Source: Persicaria tinctoria
Taxonomy: Eukaryota; Streptophyta; Magnoliopsida; Caryophyllales; Polygonaceae
Direction of reading: 5' to 3'
DNA length: 64,000 nt
NCBI GenBank assembly: GCA_037127255.1
Contig: JBANSL010000008.1
Location: 11,601,396-11,665,395, forward strand
Below the pieces are notes generated by a model, which did no database searches, was not told the DNA's origin, and was given only the letters and a program-made list of their open reading frames with translations. The position numbers were made by a program, and so were the translations under genes. Shown one piece after another: positions 25,276 to 35,419 of the stretch. How positions within the stretch are numbered: the first letter of the stretch is position 1; each line of letters begins with the position of its first letter.

Positions 25276-25518
25276 TTATGCTTCGAATTTCCAATCTAAA
25301 CAGTCAAAATCAAACTGCGGATTAGGATGATACCGCCAGAGAGCAAGGCACCAGTCGGAATTGGGGACAATGACGCAGTGGATCTCGTCGGCGGTGCACG
25401 CCGAGGGCATATTCTTTACACTCTCAGAAGGGCAACTCCCGCAGTAGGACGAGTCCGCCGCCCTCTCCCGCCGCCTTGCCCTCAACGTCCTCATCGGCAC
25501 CGCCGCCGTCGGCTCCAA
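25276..25518 (-). other. captured coding fragment in C, donor unknown
   Basis: The minus-strand frame contains AADSSYCGSCPSESVKNM, ADEIHCVIVPNSDWCLALWR and FDFDCLDWKF. Cysteine pairs and several tryptophans in a protein-like order suggest a real former exon. I do not recognise the family. The opposite-strand reading is proline/arginine-rich and less convincing. Confidence 0.4.
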
Positions 25519-25988
25519 GGTCTCCCCGCCGACGCCGCCTACGGGGAATCCGGTAAATCCAAAACCTAGACTCGACCGATTACGCTCGATCGATAGAGGG
25601 AGCTAGAGATGAGCCGATACACCGGAGGTGGCAGCGGAGAGCGAAGGGATCGGAAAATCATCGGGTGTGGAGGTTAGAGTTCGTCGGCGCGGGCAAAGCT
25701 GAGTTGAGGGAGGCCTGATTACGAGAAGACTTGAGGGAGGCCAGATTACGAGAAGACTTTGAATCGAATGGCGAAGGAATGAAGAACAGATCGACGGAAG
25801 AAGGGAAGAAGCAAATAAGGAAGGAAGTCCACCGGATTACAGCAAGAAGAGAAGAGAGTGGGTAGAACGCGCCAGTAAGAGCAAAGCGCGTGAGAGGACT
25901 AAACACGCACGCAAAAGGAAGCGGATGAGCCAATCAAATTCCTTCTTTCTTTCTCACTTTTGGCATCCTTCTTACCTGAACCCAACCC

Positions 25989-26014
<26 letters not shown>
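25989..26014. repeat. (TA)n microsatellite between C and Y
   Basis: 26 bp of TA repeats with transposon termini directly on both sides (AACCC on the left, GGGTAGGG on the right). Confidence 0.95.
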
Positions 26015-26021
<7 letters not shown>

Positions 26022-26929
26022 GTTCAAGTGAGAATAGTATATACCGGTGAGAAGGAAAGAAACATTTTAATTGGTTCAAACAAAAAAACCCTCACGCGCT
26101 TCTGTTTCTTCACTAAAAGAGAGATGTACTGCACGCTTCTTCCTCTTCCTCCCACGAATCGTCAATCCTCGTCTCCTCCTCTCGGACCTCTCGCACCATT
26201 GGCGGCCCCTCTCCCGAGCGTCTTCCCGGAGAGGCTCGCCGATTCCGAGGTCGACACACTGCTCCCCTAAGATCGATCTTCCTAGGGTTTGGCAAAGGAT
26301 CCATGAAGGTCGCCGGTATGAAATGGCCCCGTTTCAGTGCGCCATGGACCTGACGTTTCTCAAGGCGGAGATACTCGAGCCTCAATGACACTGGCCGATC
26401 TCTTTCTTGATCGATTCAATTTCCGAATCGATGCTTCCGAAACCTTCTGGGCTGTCCAGGCTAGTAGCAGAGGAGCAACTTGTGGAAGGCCGACAAGTGG
26501 TCTTTCCTGTTGGTTAGCAACTACGGAATTCGGTCGGGGAGGAGGCCTGATTTTGGGCAGTGTACGAGTACAGGTCGAAGATTCGGCGACGCAGGGGCTC
26601 AGATTTTCATTTGGATGAGGATAAGCTTTGATGAACGTCCATGGCAGAATCTAGAATTTTGGACTCGTCTTTGCTTTCAATTCTGGAATTCTAGGCTCGT
26701 TTTGTTCCGGAATTTCAATTTTGCTTTCAATTTCTAGAATTCTAAAATCGTTTTTGTTTCGGATATTATAATAGAAATTCCAACAGTAGAGAAAATTGAA
26801 AGCAAATTCAACTTTGTTTCAGATATTATAAGATTTTGACACAATAAGGTTATTTGACTTGAATTCAACTAATTAAATTACCAAGAGTAAAAATGATTTA
26901 ATCATGTTAAAAATATAATTGAACCATAT

Positions 26930-27430
26930 AAATAGAGGTTGGTTCAGTGACAAAATAGAGGTTGGTTCAGTGGCTAAATAGAGATTGGTTCAGTGGCTAA
27001 ATAGAGTTGGTTCAACAAATTGAATTACCAGGAGTAAAAATGATTTAATCATGGTAAAAGTATCATTGAACCATATAAATAGAGGTTGGTTCAGTGACTA
27101 AATAGGTTGGTTCAGTGACTAAATAGGTTGGTTCAGTGGCTAAATAGAGGTTGGTTCAGTGACTAAATAGGTTGGTTCAGTGGCTAAATAGAGGTTGGTT
27201 CAGTGACTAAATAGGTTGGTTCAGTGGCTAAATAGAGGTTGGTTCAGTGACTAAATAGAGGTTGGTTCAGTGACTAAATAGAGGTGGGTTTAGTGACTAA
27301 ATAGGTTGGTTCAGTGACTAAATAGAGGTTGGTTCAGTGATTAAATAGAGGTGGGTTTAGTGACTAAATAGGTTGGTTCATTGGCTAAATAGAGTTTGGT
27401 TCAGTGACTAAATAGAGGTTGGTTCACGAA
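26930..27430. repeat. tandem array in element Y
   Basis: About twenty units of GGTTGGTTCAGTGACTAAAT with AGAG spacers, 18-24 bp each. It is the reverse complement of the 21430-21960 array in X. Confidence 0.88.
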
Positions 27431-27799
27431 CCATTTTATTTTAAATAAAATTAATTAATTAATTAAAAATAAACATTAAAAGAAAATAAAAGAAGAATGA
27501 AAATTTTATAATTATTAAATAGTAGTGGTTAATCAAATAAAGAGTAGTGGTTCATCAACCATTTTATTTTAATATAAATATATATTAATATATTTATTAT
27601 CATTTTTATTTTAATATTTATTTTGATTTTGATTTTAATATTTATTATTATTTTTAGTGCGAAATATATGTTAATATATCAATTGATGTGTAATTAATAA
27701 ATTTATGTGAAAACATATTAATTATAATTGGAGTGGTGGGTTTAAGTAAAAAAGTACTAGTTTTAATTAATGCCATTGAAACACAAGAGAGAGTTGTGT

Positions 27800-27873
27800 G
27801 GTGACGTGGTGTAATGGTTGGAGGTATGTGGGCTGTGCGTTAAAGCCCAGGTTTGATTCCCATTCATCACGCG
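27800..27873 (+). repeat. tRNA-like module in the right arm of Y
   Basis: The A-box-like TGGTGTAATGGTTGGAGG is followed by the B-box GGTTTGATTCCC, then CATCACGCGGG. It is homologous and inverted relative to 19228-19305. Confidence 0.55.
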
Positions 27874-28423
27874 GGAGCTTTGTATTTTATGCACAGTGAC
27901 AGGCGCGTGTGGTGGACGCTCTCGGAGAGGCGATTTTGTGCGAGTGGGCCTCGATTTTCAAGCTGGGCAGGCGCGCGGGCAGCCATTTTTTTGCCCGAAT
28001 TTTTTAATGACGTGGACCAATCAAAACATATCAAGCCATTTCTTGGACCAATTAAATTGCTTCTTTTCTTCTCACTTTTGGTGACCTTTGCACCTGAACC
28101 CAACCCTATATATATATAGAGAGAGGGTGAGGTTAAAGTGAAAAAGGGGCTTAAGACGAAAATTTCTCTTAAAGTGAAAATAAGGCTAATTAAAAATTAA
28201 AACTGGACACGCTAATTAAAAATTAAAAATCACTTTCTCCTTCATGTACGTTCAACGACAACTTCTTCTTCTTCCCCCTTCCAGTTTGTCGTTCTTCGTT
28301 TGCACTCGATCAATTTCTTCGATCTTCAAGGAGAGCCCGTCTTCAAGGAGCCAAGGAGCCCGCCGCCCTGTCACCACCGTCAACCGCTCGCGATGAGCCT
28401 CAACAATCTTCCCTGGAGCGGCT

Positions 28424-28508
28424 ATGGCTTCATTAACCCTCGCCTCTCCGGTCTCCGTTGCGCCCAAGCCTCGCAGCCCCTTTCCGTCCTTGTTTCCACT
28501 CGAATTTG
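28424..28508 (+). other. captured first-exon-like fragment with transit-peptide character
   Basis: From the ATG at 28424 the frame reads MASLTLASPVSVAPKPRS, rich in Ala/Ser/Pro with basic residues and no acidic residues at the start, as in plastid transit peptides. It ends at a GTATAATTTC splice-donor-like site at 28509, followed by AT-rich intron-like DNA. A captured first exon plus the start of an intron is a reasonable reading. The donor gene is not identified and expression is unknown. Confidence 0.4.
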
Positions 28509-28584
28509 GTATAATTTCTAACCCTAAACTTGTTTATTACAACTATTTAGATTGTTTGAATGATTTAGGTTGAGATTGAAAACC

Positions 28585-29090
28585 TAGGGTTTGATTTAGG
28601 AGCGGAATTTGGGGCTTTTTGCCAAAAGCCAAATTGATTGAAATTGATGATATGGTTGTGTTGTTGGGTTGATTTTGAGCTAATTTCATGTTCATATTAT
28701 TGTCAAATTGTTTATAGATCATTAGCTAATTAGATTTTAGAATTTTATATTGCGATGTGTTTTATAATTTGGGGCTTTTTGCCAAAAGCAAAATTGACTT
28801 AAATTGATGATATGGTTGTGTTGTTGGGTTGATTTTGAGCTAATTTCATGTTCATATCATTGTCAAATTGTTTATGGATTATGAGCTAATTGAATTTAAG
28901 AATTTTATATTGCGATATGTTTTAGAATTTGGGGCTTTTTGCCAAAAGCAAAATTGACTTAAATTGATGATATGGTTGTGTTGTTGGGTTGATTTGGAGC
29001 TAATTTCATGTTCATAGCATTGTCAAATTGGTTGTGAATCATGAGCTAATTGGATTTTAGAATTTTGTTGCGATATGCTTTAGGTCGATT
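28585..29090. repeat. three tandem copies of a unit of about 185 bp
   Basis: Each copy starts near AATTTGGGGCTTTTTGCCAA, continues through GATGATATGGTTGTGTTGTT and ends with AGAATTTTATATTGCGAT. Copies begin at about 28600, 28770 and 28928 and differ at a minority of positions. Confidence 0.85.
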
Positions 29091-29125
29091 AGGTTCTTCT
29101 ATTTTAGCATGAAAATCATGATTTA

Positions 29126-29840
29126 GCCTATTAGCTCAAAAATGTGCGTTTGCACAAAGATGTGGGTTCAAATCCCACATAGGTTACATAATAGACAAGA
29201 GCGCAACAATCGCAAATTGTTAATCATGCACATTATAATCATAGTTATGCACAATTGTATCCTACTTTTGCACAATCCTATCTTACTTTTGCACAATTGT
29301 ATTATTAGATATGCACAACATAATGTTACATTTGCAAAACATAGTGTTATATTTGCACAACTTAAAGTTATATTTTGCACAATATAATGTTATATTCGCA
29401 CAACATAATATTATATGTGCACAACGTAACATTATATTATTAGATATGCACAACATAATGTTACATTTGCAAAACATAGTGTTATATTTGCACACCTTAA
29501 AGTTATATTTGCACAGTATAATGTTATATTCGCACAACATAATATTATATGTGCACAACGTAACATTATATTATTAGATATGCACAATATAATGTTACAT
29601 TTGCAAAACATAGTGTTATATTTGCACAACTTAAAGTTGTGTTTGCACAATATAATGTTATATATGCATTATATCATCTTATTTGTGCACGTTATCATTT
29701 TATTATTGCACGTTATAATCTTATTCATTAACGGGAACACAAAAAAAGCAACCATAAATAGCTTATGCGGGATTTTGAACTCGAACCTTTGTGCATTGAC
29801 ACATCACTATACCATTTTTTGAGCTAATAGGCTTTTAATA
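29126..29840. repeat. TGCACAA tandem array bounded by inverted tRNA-like modules
   Basis: At 29126-29190 (plus), TTAGCTCAAAAATG is followed by the B-box GGTTCAAATCCC. At 29765-29838 (minus), TTAGCTCAAAAAATGG is followed by the B-box GGTTCGAGTTC. Between them, 29230-29690, are about twenty units built on TATTTGCACAACATAATGTT, in a higher-order repeat of about 130 bp repeated three times. Numerous open frames on both strands here are products of the repeat, not genes. Confidence 0.7.
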
Positions 29841-30369
29841 TCACATGTTGCATTAAAGTACAAAACTGTTATAAAATAGCGGTCCATAAAGAAAATTTTT
29901 GGTATGACACATTATGAAAATGCACATTTATTAATAATAACATTTATTGTATTATTTGTTCACTTTATATTAGTAATCTCATCTTTTTCCCTTTTTAAAA
30001 TAAATACAAGAACTGTAATGTAACATTCTTGTTGTTTTTTTTTAATATTATAGTTGCACCTAACAATATTATTTCAAATAAAAATTACGGGCTAAAATCT
30101 GTAATTTTCATAATTGAAATAAGGGCAATATTCGTATGAATGGAAAGTTTGGGGGGCGTGTGAAATTTACCCCATAATTAGGGTCATTTAACCATTTTCT
30201 CATTTACTCATAAAATTAGGCCCATTTACATCAAAATTAGGCCCATTTATTCATTACTCATTTAATTAGGCCCATTTATCTTTAAATTAGGCCCATTTAC
30301 ATCCAAATTAGACTATTTTCACTTTAAGGAAGATTTTCATCTTAAACCCCATTTTCATTTGAACCTTTA

Positions 30370-30371
<2 letters not shown>

Positions 30372-30427
<56 letters not shown>
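30372..30427. repeat. (TA)n microsatellite bounding element Z on the right
   Basis: About 55 bp of TA repeats directly after the right TIR of Z. Confidence 0.95.
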
Positions 30428-30432
<5 letters not shown>

Positions 30433-31482
30433 TTTATTACATTTTTATTAAATTTTACGTGAAGATAAAATAATTTGTTTGAAATCTTGTAATAAAAACA
30501 TTCTATCAATCGTAAATTCAATTAAGATCATGATCGATGAAATTTAATATATAAACTAAGATACAAATCATTATTGTTTATAAAAAATCTTGTAATTATT
30601 TAAAATCCAACCTACTATTTTTTTTATTAACCAAACTTACATTTTTATTTATTTCCAATTAACTTTCGAGAACTTTTAAAAGTAATATATCTATGACTTT
30701 TAATTAATTATATTTATATAGATACAGGCTCGGGAAATGGGATCAATAAAATTCATATTACATAGGGTTGTTTTAATATAAATATATTTGACAAAATTTA
30801 TCATCTCTTCCAGTTTAATTTTCTTGGAACAAATCTTTCTTGTAGTTATTTAATATTTTCTTGGTACGTACAATTGTACAAATCCATTGTTTCAAGGAAA
30901 ACTACACGGTATATGATGAATCAAATGTATTAATCAAATTTTTCCCTTTGGAATTCAAGATCGATGAATTCGATCAAGGTATATGATGAAACTACTTTAG
31001 TGATATATATATATATACTTCTTGAAGAGGCGCAACAAATCTACATACGATGAATAAAACTATTTTAGGGACCTTGTTTTAGGAATATAAAGCTATTATA
31101 CACGTAGTAGGATCTACACATGATGAATAAAAGTCAAAACTATACCTCTTGATATTAAAAGTTGTTGATCCGGCTAATGATATTGAAGGTTTCGTGTTTG
31201 GTGATGACTCATAGATTAGAATATATATTGCAACTAAAATATTCTATCTTAAACCGTTAATTATTTATCTATTCAACACAAAATCTTATGAGATATATAT
31301 CCATACAAATGTATTCAATTTCATCTTAAAAGATAAAATTTTCAACTAAGTATGATATAAGGTTGAATATTTTTTTTATACACATATATTCAATTTTATC
31401 TAAAAAGATAGAATATTTGACAAAGATTGGTTATATTGAATAGATTATTGATCTTTTTACTAATTATATTGGCTTATTAATT
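30428..31482. other. AT-rich intergenic DNA
   Basis: No coding signal. A GGTATATGATGAA word recurs at 30910 and 30980. Otherwise I see nothing. Confidence 0.4.
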
Positions 31483-31612
31483 GGTGGGACCCAGAAATAT
31501 AATACCACTTTAATCCAGAAAATGTCACGCAGGCAAAAATAATCCCGTTTAATCCAGAAAATTCCGTGGCAGCGAGGTCGCTTCAGCGGTCTCTGTTTTA
31601 GTATTTTATATA
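31483..31612 (+). repeat. direct repeat flanking the transposon train, right copy
   Basis: GGTGGGACCCAGAAATATAATACC through GCAAAAATAATCCCGTTTAAT to a TTTTAGTATTTTATATA end. Same orientation as 18812-18943, about 12.7 kb away. This copy keeps GTGGCAGCGAGGTCGCTTCA, which is altered in the left copy. Confidence 0.7.
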
Positions 31613-32836
31613 TAGATATTCGTGAAATTTTTTTTTTTCAAAATTTTCATTTTTTATTTTTTTTTTTAACAAAATAATCATCCACTCAAACTATTTAGGC
31701 AATTGAAAAATATTCGGTTTTCCAATTGTCTATGTATCCTCCCAGGGAAGTCGGGAAGAGGAATCCCATTTCTACTTATTCTCCATCAGTGATCCCGCCA
31801 TCGATGGAACTCCCACTGATTATCAATCTCAACTTCAGTCTTAAGTTTTAGGAGTTGTTATTCATTTTTAAGTTTTAGCAATCTCAAATTCTATTTGGAA
31901 TCACTGATCTGAAATTTATTGACAAATATCTAAATTAAGCAATTTGTAAATTAAGTTTTAAATATGTGAAAGTGTTTTAGTTAGGTTGACGATGTTTCAA
32001 TAAGCTCAAGTGTGTTGGTGTTTTCGAATTTTTGATGCAGGCCTACATCTTTCAATTAATCGACGGAGTGATTCAAAAAGAAAGGGTCCAAGTAATGAAT
32101 GCCCACGTTTCCTTTGGGTCCCAATTCCAATAGGATCCCCACGCTTCATTAGCCCATACTGCTCCCGAAAGAATACTTATGGTTAAAAAGATAAATCCTA
32201 GAAAGAGCTTGGAGAATCACGATGAAGACCAAACTTGTTTACGTATTAATAACTATGTTATATATGTGTATTTTGTGGTATGTTTCACTATTTTATTCCT
32301 TGCATAACTTAACTCTATATCAGACATAACATATCTTATGATTTTCAAAATTTTAAGTGCTATAGTTCATCTTCATGTTCTATGACTAGTTTTTTTTTTG
32401 TTGGTTCATAACATTTGTTTATGAATAACATGTACAATACAAGTATATTCTATCTACTATTATTAGGATATCTATGTATATATATGATTTTTTTTTTTTT
32501 TAAAGCGCGGGGCATTCTACTAGTTAGTGTAATAATGTGTCTCAAAATCAAAGCCTTCACTGAAGGAACAAGGAAATGAAGACATCAAATCTTCATTGAC
32601 ATGGAAAATAAAGACATTAAAATCTTCATTGAGTTAACAACAAAACGAGATACTCCTGAAATAGAGCAACATTACTTCAAAGTTGAAACACAAATAAGCA
32701 TTTACTTTTATCCTTTATTCAATCGCCATACATCTGATTCCTGCTCTGGTCTGAAAAGATGATAGCTCATGCCTCTTTCCTTTGTGCATGACAAATCAGG
32801 ATACGACCAAGAGTCCATACAACCTTGCTTGAGATA
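31613..32836. other. intergenic; possible Helitron-like 3' scrap; 3' flank of SDH5
   Basis: No gene recognised. Near 32500-32524 a GCGCGGGGCATTCTACTAGT ends in CTAGT followed by T, which resembles a Helitron 3' end, but no hairpin is present. The right 300 bp are probably SDH5 3' UTR. Confidence 0.35.
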
Positions 32837-35313
32837 TTATGATGCTCTTTGCTCAACATAAGAACCAGCAAGTCCAGATGTCCCTAAGACGGTGACCTGC
32901 AATCAAGAGCAGAAACTTAGAGAACATGACAATTGAAGTTCACCATGCATGTCTTCATGAACATCTCAACTATACAATTTGTGCTGCAGAGAAAGATTGA
33001 CTGGATTAGTATACTTCTTTTTTTCGTCAAGAGATGAATGATCTTTGAGACTGCAAGGATGATGTGCAGTCGCATTTTAACAGCCTCAAGACTACTTATT
33101 ACTCTTGGCAAATGGCAATCCACAATTATTCTCTTGTGATTTTCAACTGGATTTATGTCAAGAGTTTGATAGTGTTATATCTTGCATAACTCTGTGTATC
33201 CTGCCTCACCTATCTGAAGTTTGTTTTTCAAAAATAAATAAAACTAAATTCCGAACATGAGAAATCAATATGCCTGAAATAGCAATTAATCACAAGACCA
33301 ATAAAACATGCAAATTTACTTAGCCAGAAGGAAACCATTCAAAGCTATTTCATACCTTTCCCCACTGAGAGCCAATACCACTGCACCTCAATTTTAAATG
33401 AATCATCCTCGTTCCCAACTCCGTCTCTACTTTCTTCTTCAGATATGCTTCATCAGGGCCAAATGCATCCAAGTATGTCTTGTAGCGGTCATATACTACG
33501 CGAAGGGCATTCACAAACTCATCTGACAAGGGCTTCACATTCTAAACAAAAGGAAAAATTTGTGAGCCGGAAAGGGAAGGAGCTGTGACTATCAGAAAAA
33601 AAGAAAAGAAAAAACATTAAATGAATTTCCTAAATACCTCTCCACTAAGCCCAACACTGTCATCAAGTTCCATCTTCAAGGAAATAAGAGTTCCTATAAA
33701 CTCCTCAACTGCCTCAGCCGCACGGAAGACATTTTCCAAGACTTCTTTGCCAGCTTTGTCATCCGTACTTTTAGACAAGACATTAACCGCATCATGTATG
33801 AGTGCTTCTGGGAGTGTATCCCAATTTGAAGCCATGAAATCCTTGAAGACGTTTAGTATCTCGGGGTCTTTGATGTCAGGGTAGGGTGCAATATCAGCAC
33901 TAAATGAGCGTGTGCTTCCAACGCCCATAAAGAATGGGGATTTGCAGTCTGCAGGATTGCATTATCAAAAACATCAAGAACAAATCATAGCGATCATGCT
34001 GTTTCTAGATGATGTATGATAACCACTTTCTTTCCAGCTGCATGAAAGAATCAACAATCAAAAAGGCATATGAGATTGAAAACAATCATTTTGTTAAAAT
34101 AACAAGGATCAAAATTGCTACTAACATAAGTTTCAGTCATAATAGGCAATAAAAAAAGCATGAGCATTTCACTCGAAAGAATTTTCTTAGACCATTCAGG
34201 CTTTAAAATTCACAATTACCTTGTACAAACCTTCAAGCAAAGCTAAAGCTGTATAGTAGAGACATGAATAAGCAGCATTCCATACAGCTAGTACACATAG
34301 ATTCAAATACAAATATTGCATAGGAAGAAACTCAGATTCTAAACACTAATATTTACTTGCAGATCCTAATCAGACTACAGAGCCCCACTGGCATCGAAAT
34401 TATTTTATCAGTAAACTACTAAAGACTTGGGATTTAACTTACCCTCAGCCTCGACTAGCAATACCTAAGATACCAGAGATATTCACAGAATTAACTAGAC
34501 CTCAATTATACGGGAAAGCAAAGTACCATTTGATCAATCAATGAACTTCAACTCTAAAAGAAAATATTAATGGTCTATTTGAATAACATTATGGAAAAGA
34601 GAAGGAAAGGAAACGAATTTAGAACATTTAGTTGTATTCATCAACCGGATTTTAGTACCACCGGCAACTACCAAGTCTTGCTCTCTCATTTTCCAGGAAA
34701 AATTTGTTTGATTGGCTCCATTTGATTCCTCATATTCGCAATGAGTTTCAAAATGAAGATCCGTTCCATCAGACCACAAACATACTACACTTAACATAAC
34801 ACAAGAATTTACAGCTCCTTGTTCAAATTATATTTATATGAATCCCATTCCCATTTCCAGAACTTGCAATCAACCGCCATTAAATCAGAATTGGCAAACT
34901 AACTAGTCTGATACTAATCGTTTGGAAATGAATCGGTCAAAAACAAAAACAATTTTTTTTATAAAAAAATCAGGTGTATCTATCTAATTCATCGGCAACC
35001 AATCTCCACAAGACCACAACCAAACAAGTATTTTGCCTAAATCTCGATCAAGCCGTTGCCCCAATTTATTCAATTTCCTCACATCGAAATAACACACACA
35101 TGTTCGAACCGTCTACATCGAAAGTATCTAAAAGCAAGGAGTACCTGTGAAGTCGCGTTTGGAAATGGATGATGAAGAAGAGCGGGAGAGACTGAAGAAG
35201 GTTCGAGAAGCTCCTCGGCCAGGCGATCCATGAAGGAATTGGTTGCTTGAAACAGCGGCGTATTGGAGCGACCTGAAGGTCGAGGACCTGTACAAGGATC
35301 TGAGCAGTGCCAT
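32837..35313 (-). CDS. SDH5: succinate dehydrogenase subunit 5, mitochondrial
   Basis: Four exons (minus): 35313-35145, 33948-33638, 33541-33356, 32896-32837. All are GT..AG and give 241 residues. SDH5 is a plant-specific nuclear-encoded subunit of mitochondrial complex II; its exact role is unresolved. The first 65-70 residues are Arg/Ser-rich with few acidic residues (MALLRSLYRSSTFRS, ending near STRSFSADI), a mitochondrial presequence with a plausible processing site at RSFS|AD. The mature part shows DPEILNVFKDFMASNWD, DDKAGKEVLENVFRAAEAVE, MELDDSVGLSGENVKPLSDE, FGPDEAYLKKKVETELGTRM and the family end VTVLGTSGLAGSYVEQRAS. Exon 1 holds only the presequence and is separated by a 1.2 kb intron, a common arrangement for organelle-targeted proteins. 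Length is close to the roughly 257-residue Arabidopsis protein. It appears intact. Confidence 0.95.
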
Positions 35314-35419
35314 TTTCTCCGTTCTCCCTTCTCTCTCTCTCTCTCTCTAACCTCTCTGTTCCTCGGAAGGAATTGGAATTTGGCAGCGAAGATGAACGAG
35401 AGAAGGTGACTGTGTGGAA

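Larger units (their letters stand above)
22812..25988. mobile_element. (TA)n-flanked TIR element C
   Basis: The left end GGTAGGGTTCAAGTGAGAAG is followed by CCGGTGAGAAAGAAAGAAG. The right end, inverted, is GGGTTGGGTTCAGGTAAGAAGG with GTGAGAAAGAAAGAAGGAATTTGATTGG. A GC-rich block lies inside each terminus (22920-23370 and 25160-25930), and a GAACCACT-type array fills the middle (23860-24860). The layout is the same as in X, Y and Z. No transposase. Frames in the GC-rich blocks, such as one from 23177 with a hydrophobic LTLISFYGITVALLLWIGW stretch, look like captured coding scraps. Confidence 0.7.
26015..28106. mobile_element. (TA)n-flanked TIR element Y (mirror image of X)
   Basis: The left end GGGTAGGGTTCAAGTGAGAA continues to TAGTATATACCGGTGAGAAGGAAAG and matches the inverted right end of X. 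The right end, inverted, is GGGTTGGGTTCAGGTGCAAAGG with TCACCAAAAGTGAGAAG and matches the left end of X. Inside are a GC-rich block (26090-26600), a GGTTCAGTGACTAAATAGAG array (26930-27430), sequence homologous to the 160 bp unit of X, and a tRNA-like module (27800-27873). No transposase. Confidence 0.7.
28119..30371. mobile_element. (TA)n-flanked TIR element Z
   Basis: The left end, after TATATATA and GAGAGAG, reads GGTTAAAGTGAAAAAGGGGC then TTAAGACGAAAATTTCTCTTAAAGTGAAAATA. The right end, inverted, reads GGTTCAAATGAAAATGGGGT then TTAAGATGAAAATCTTCCTTAAAGTGAAAATA. About 55 bp align with few changes. Inside are a GC-rich exon-like block (28250-28510), three copies of a unit of about 185 bp (28585-29090), and a TGCACAA array bounded by inverted tRNA-like modules (29126-29840). 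(TA)n tracts lie at both ends (28107-28118 and 30372-30427). No transposase. Confidence 0.75.

Noticed and set aside
29142..29822. Protein-coding gene on either strand (frames rich in NIMLC/HNI repeats)
   Set aside because: Open frames on both strands and several phases arise from the TGCACAACATAATGTT tandem repeat, whose unit lacks stops.
19228..29838. tRNA genes at the A-box/B-box modules
   Set aside because: The boxes are present, but the flanks do not form a full cloverleaf (no matching acceptor stem or clear anticodon arm), and the modules repeat with the transposon arms.
18812..31612. A single large LTR retrotransposon with the flanking direct repeats as LTRs
   Set aside because: The repeats lack TG..CA ends, a primer-binding site and a polypurine tract, and the interior has no gag-pol; instead it is four separate TIR elements.
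32500..32524. Helitron 3' end at CTACTAGT
   Set aside because: It ends CTAGT followed by T, but has no hairpin upstream and no matching 5' end was found; kept only as a note.
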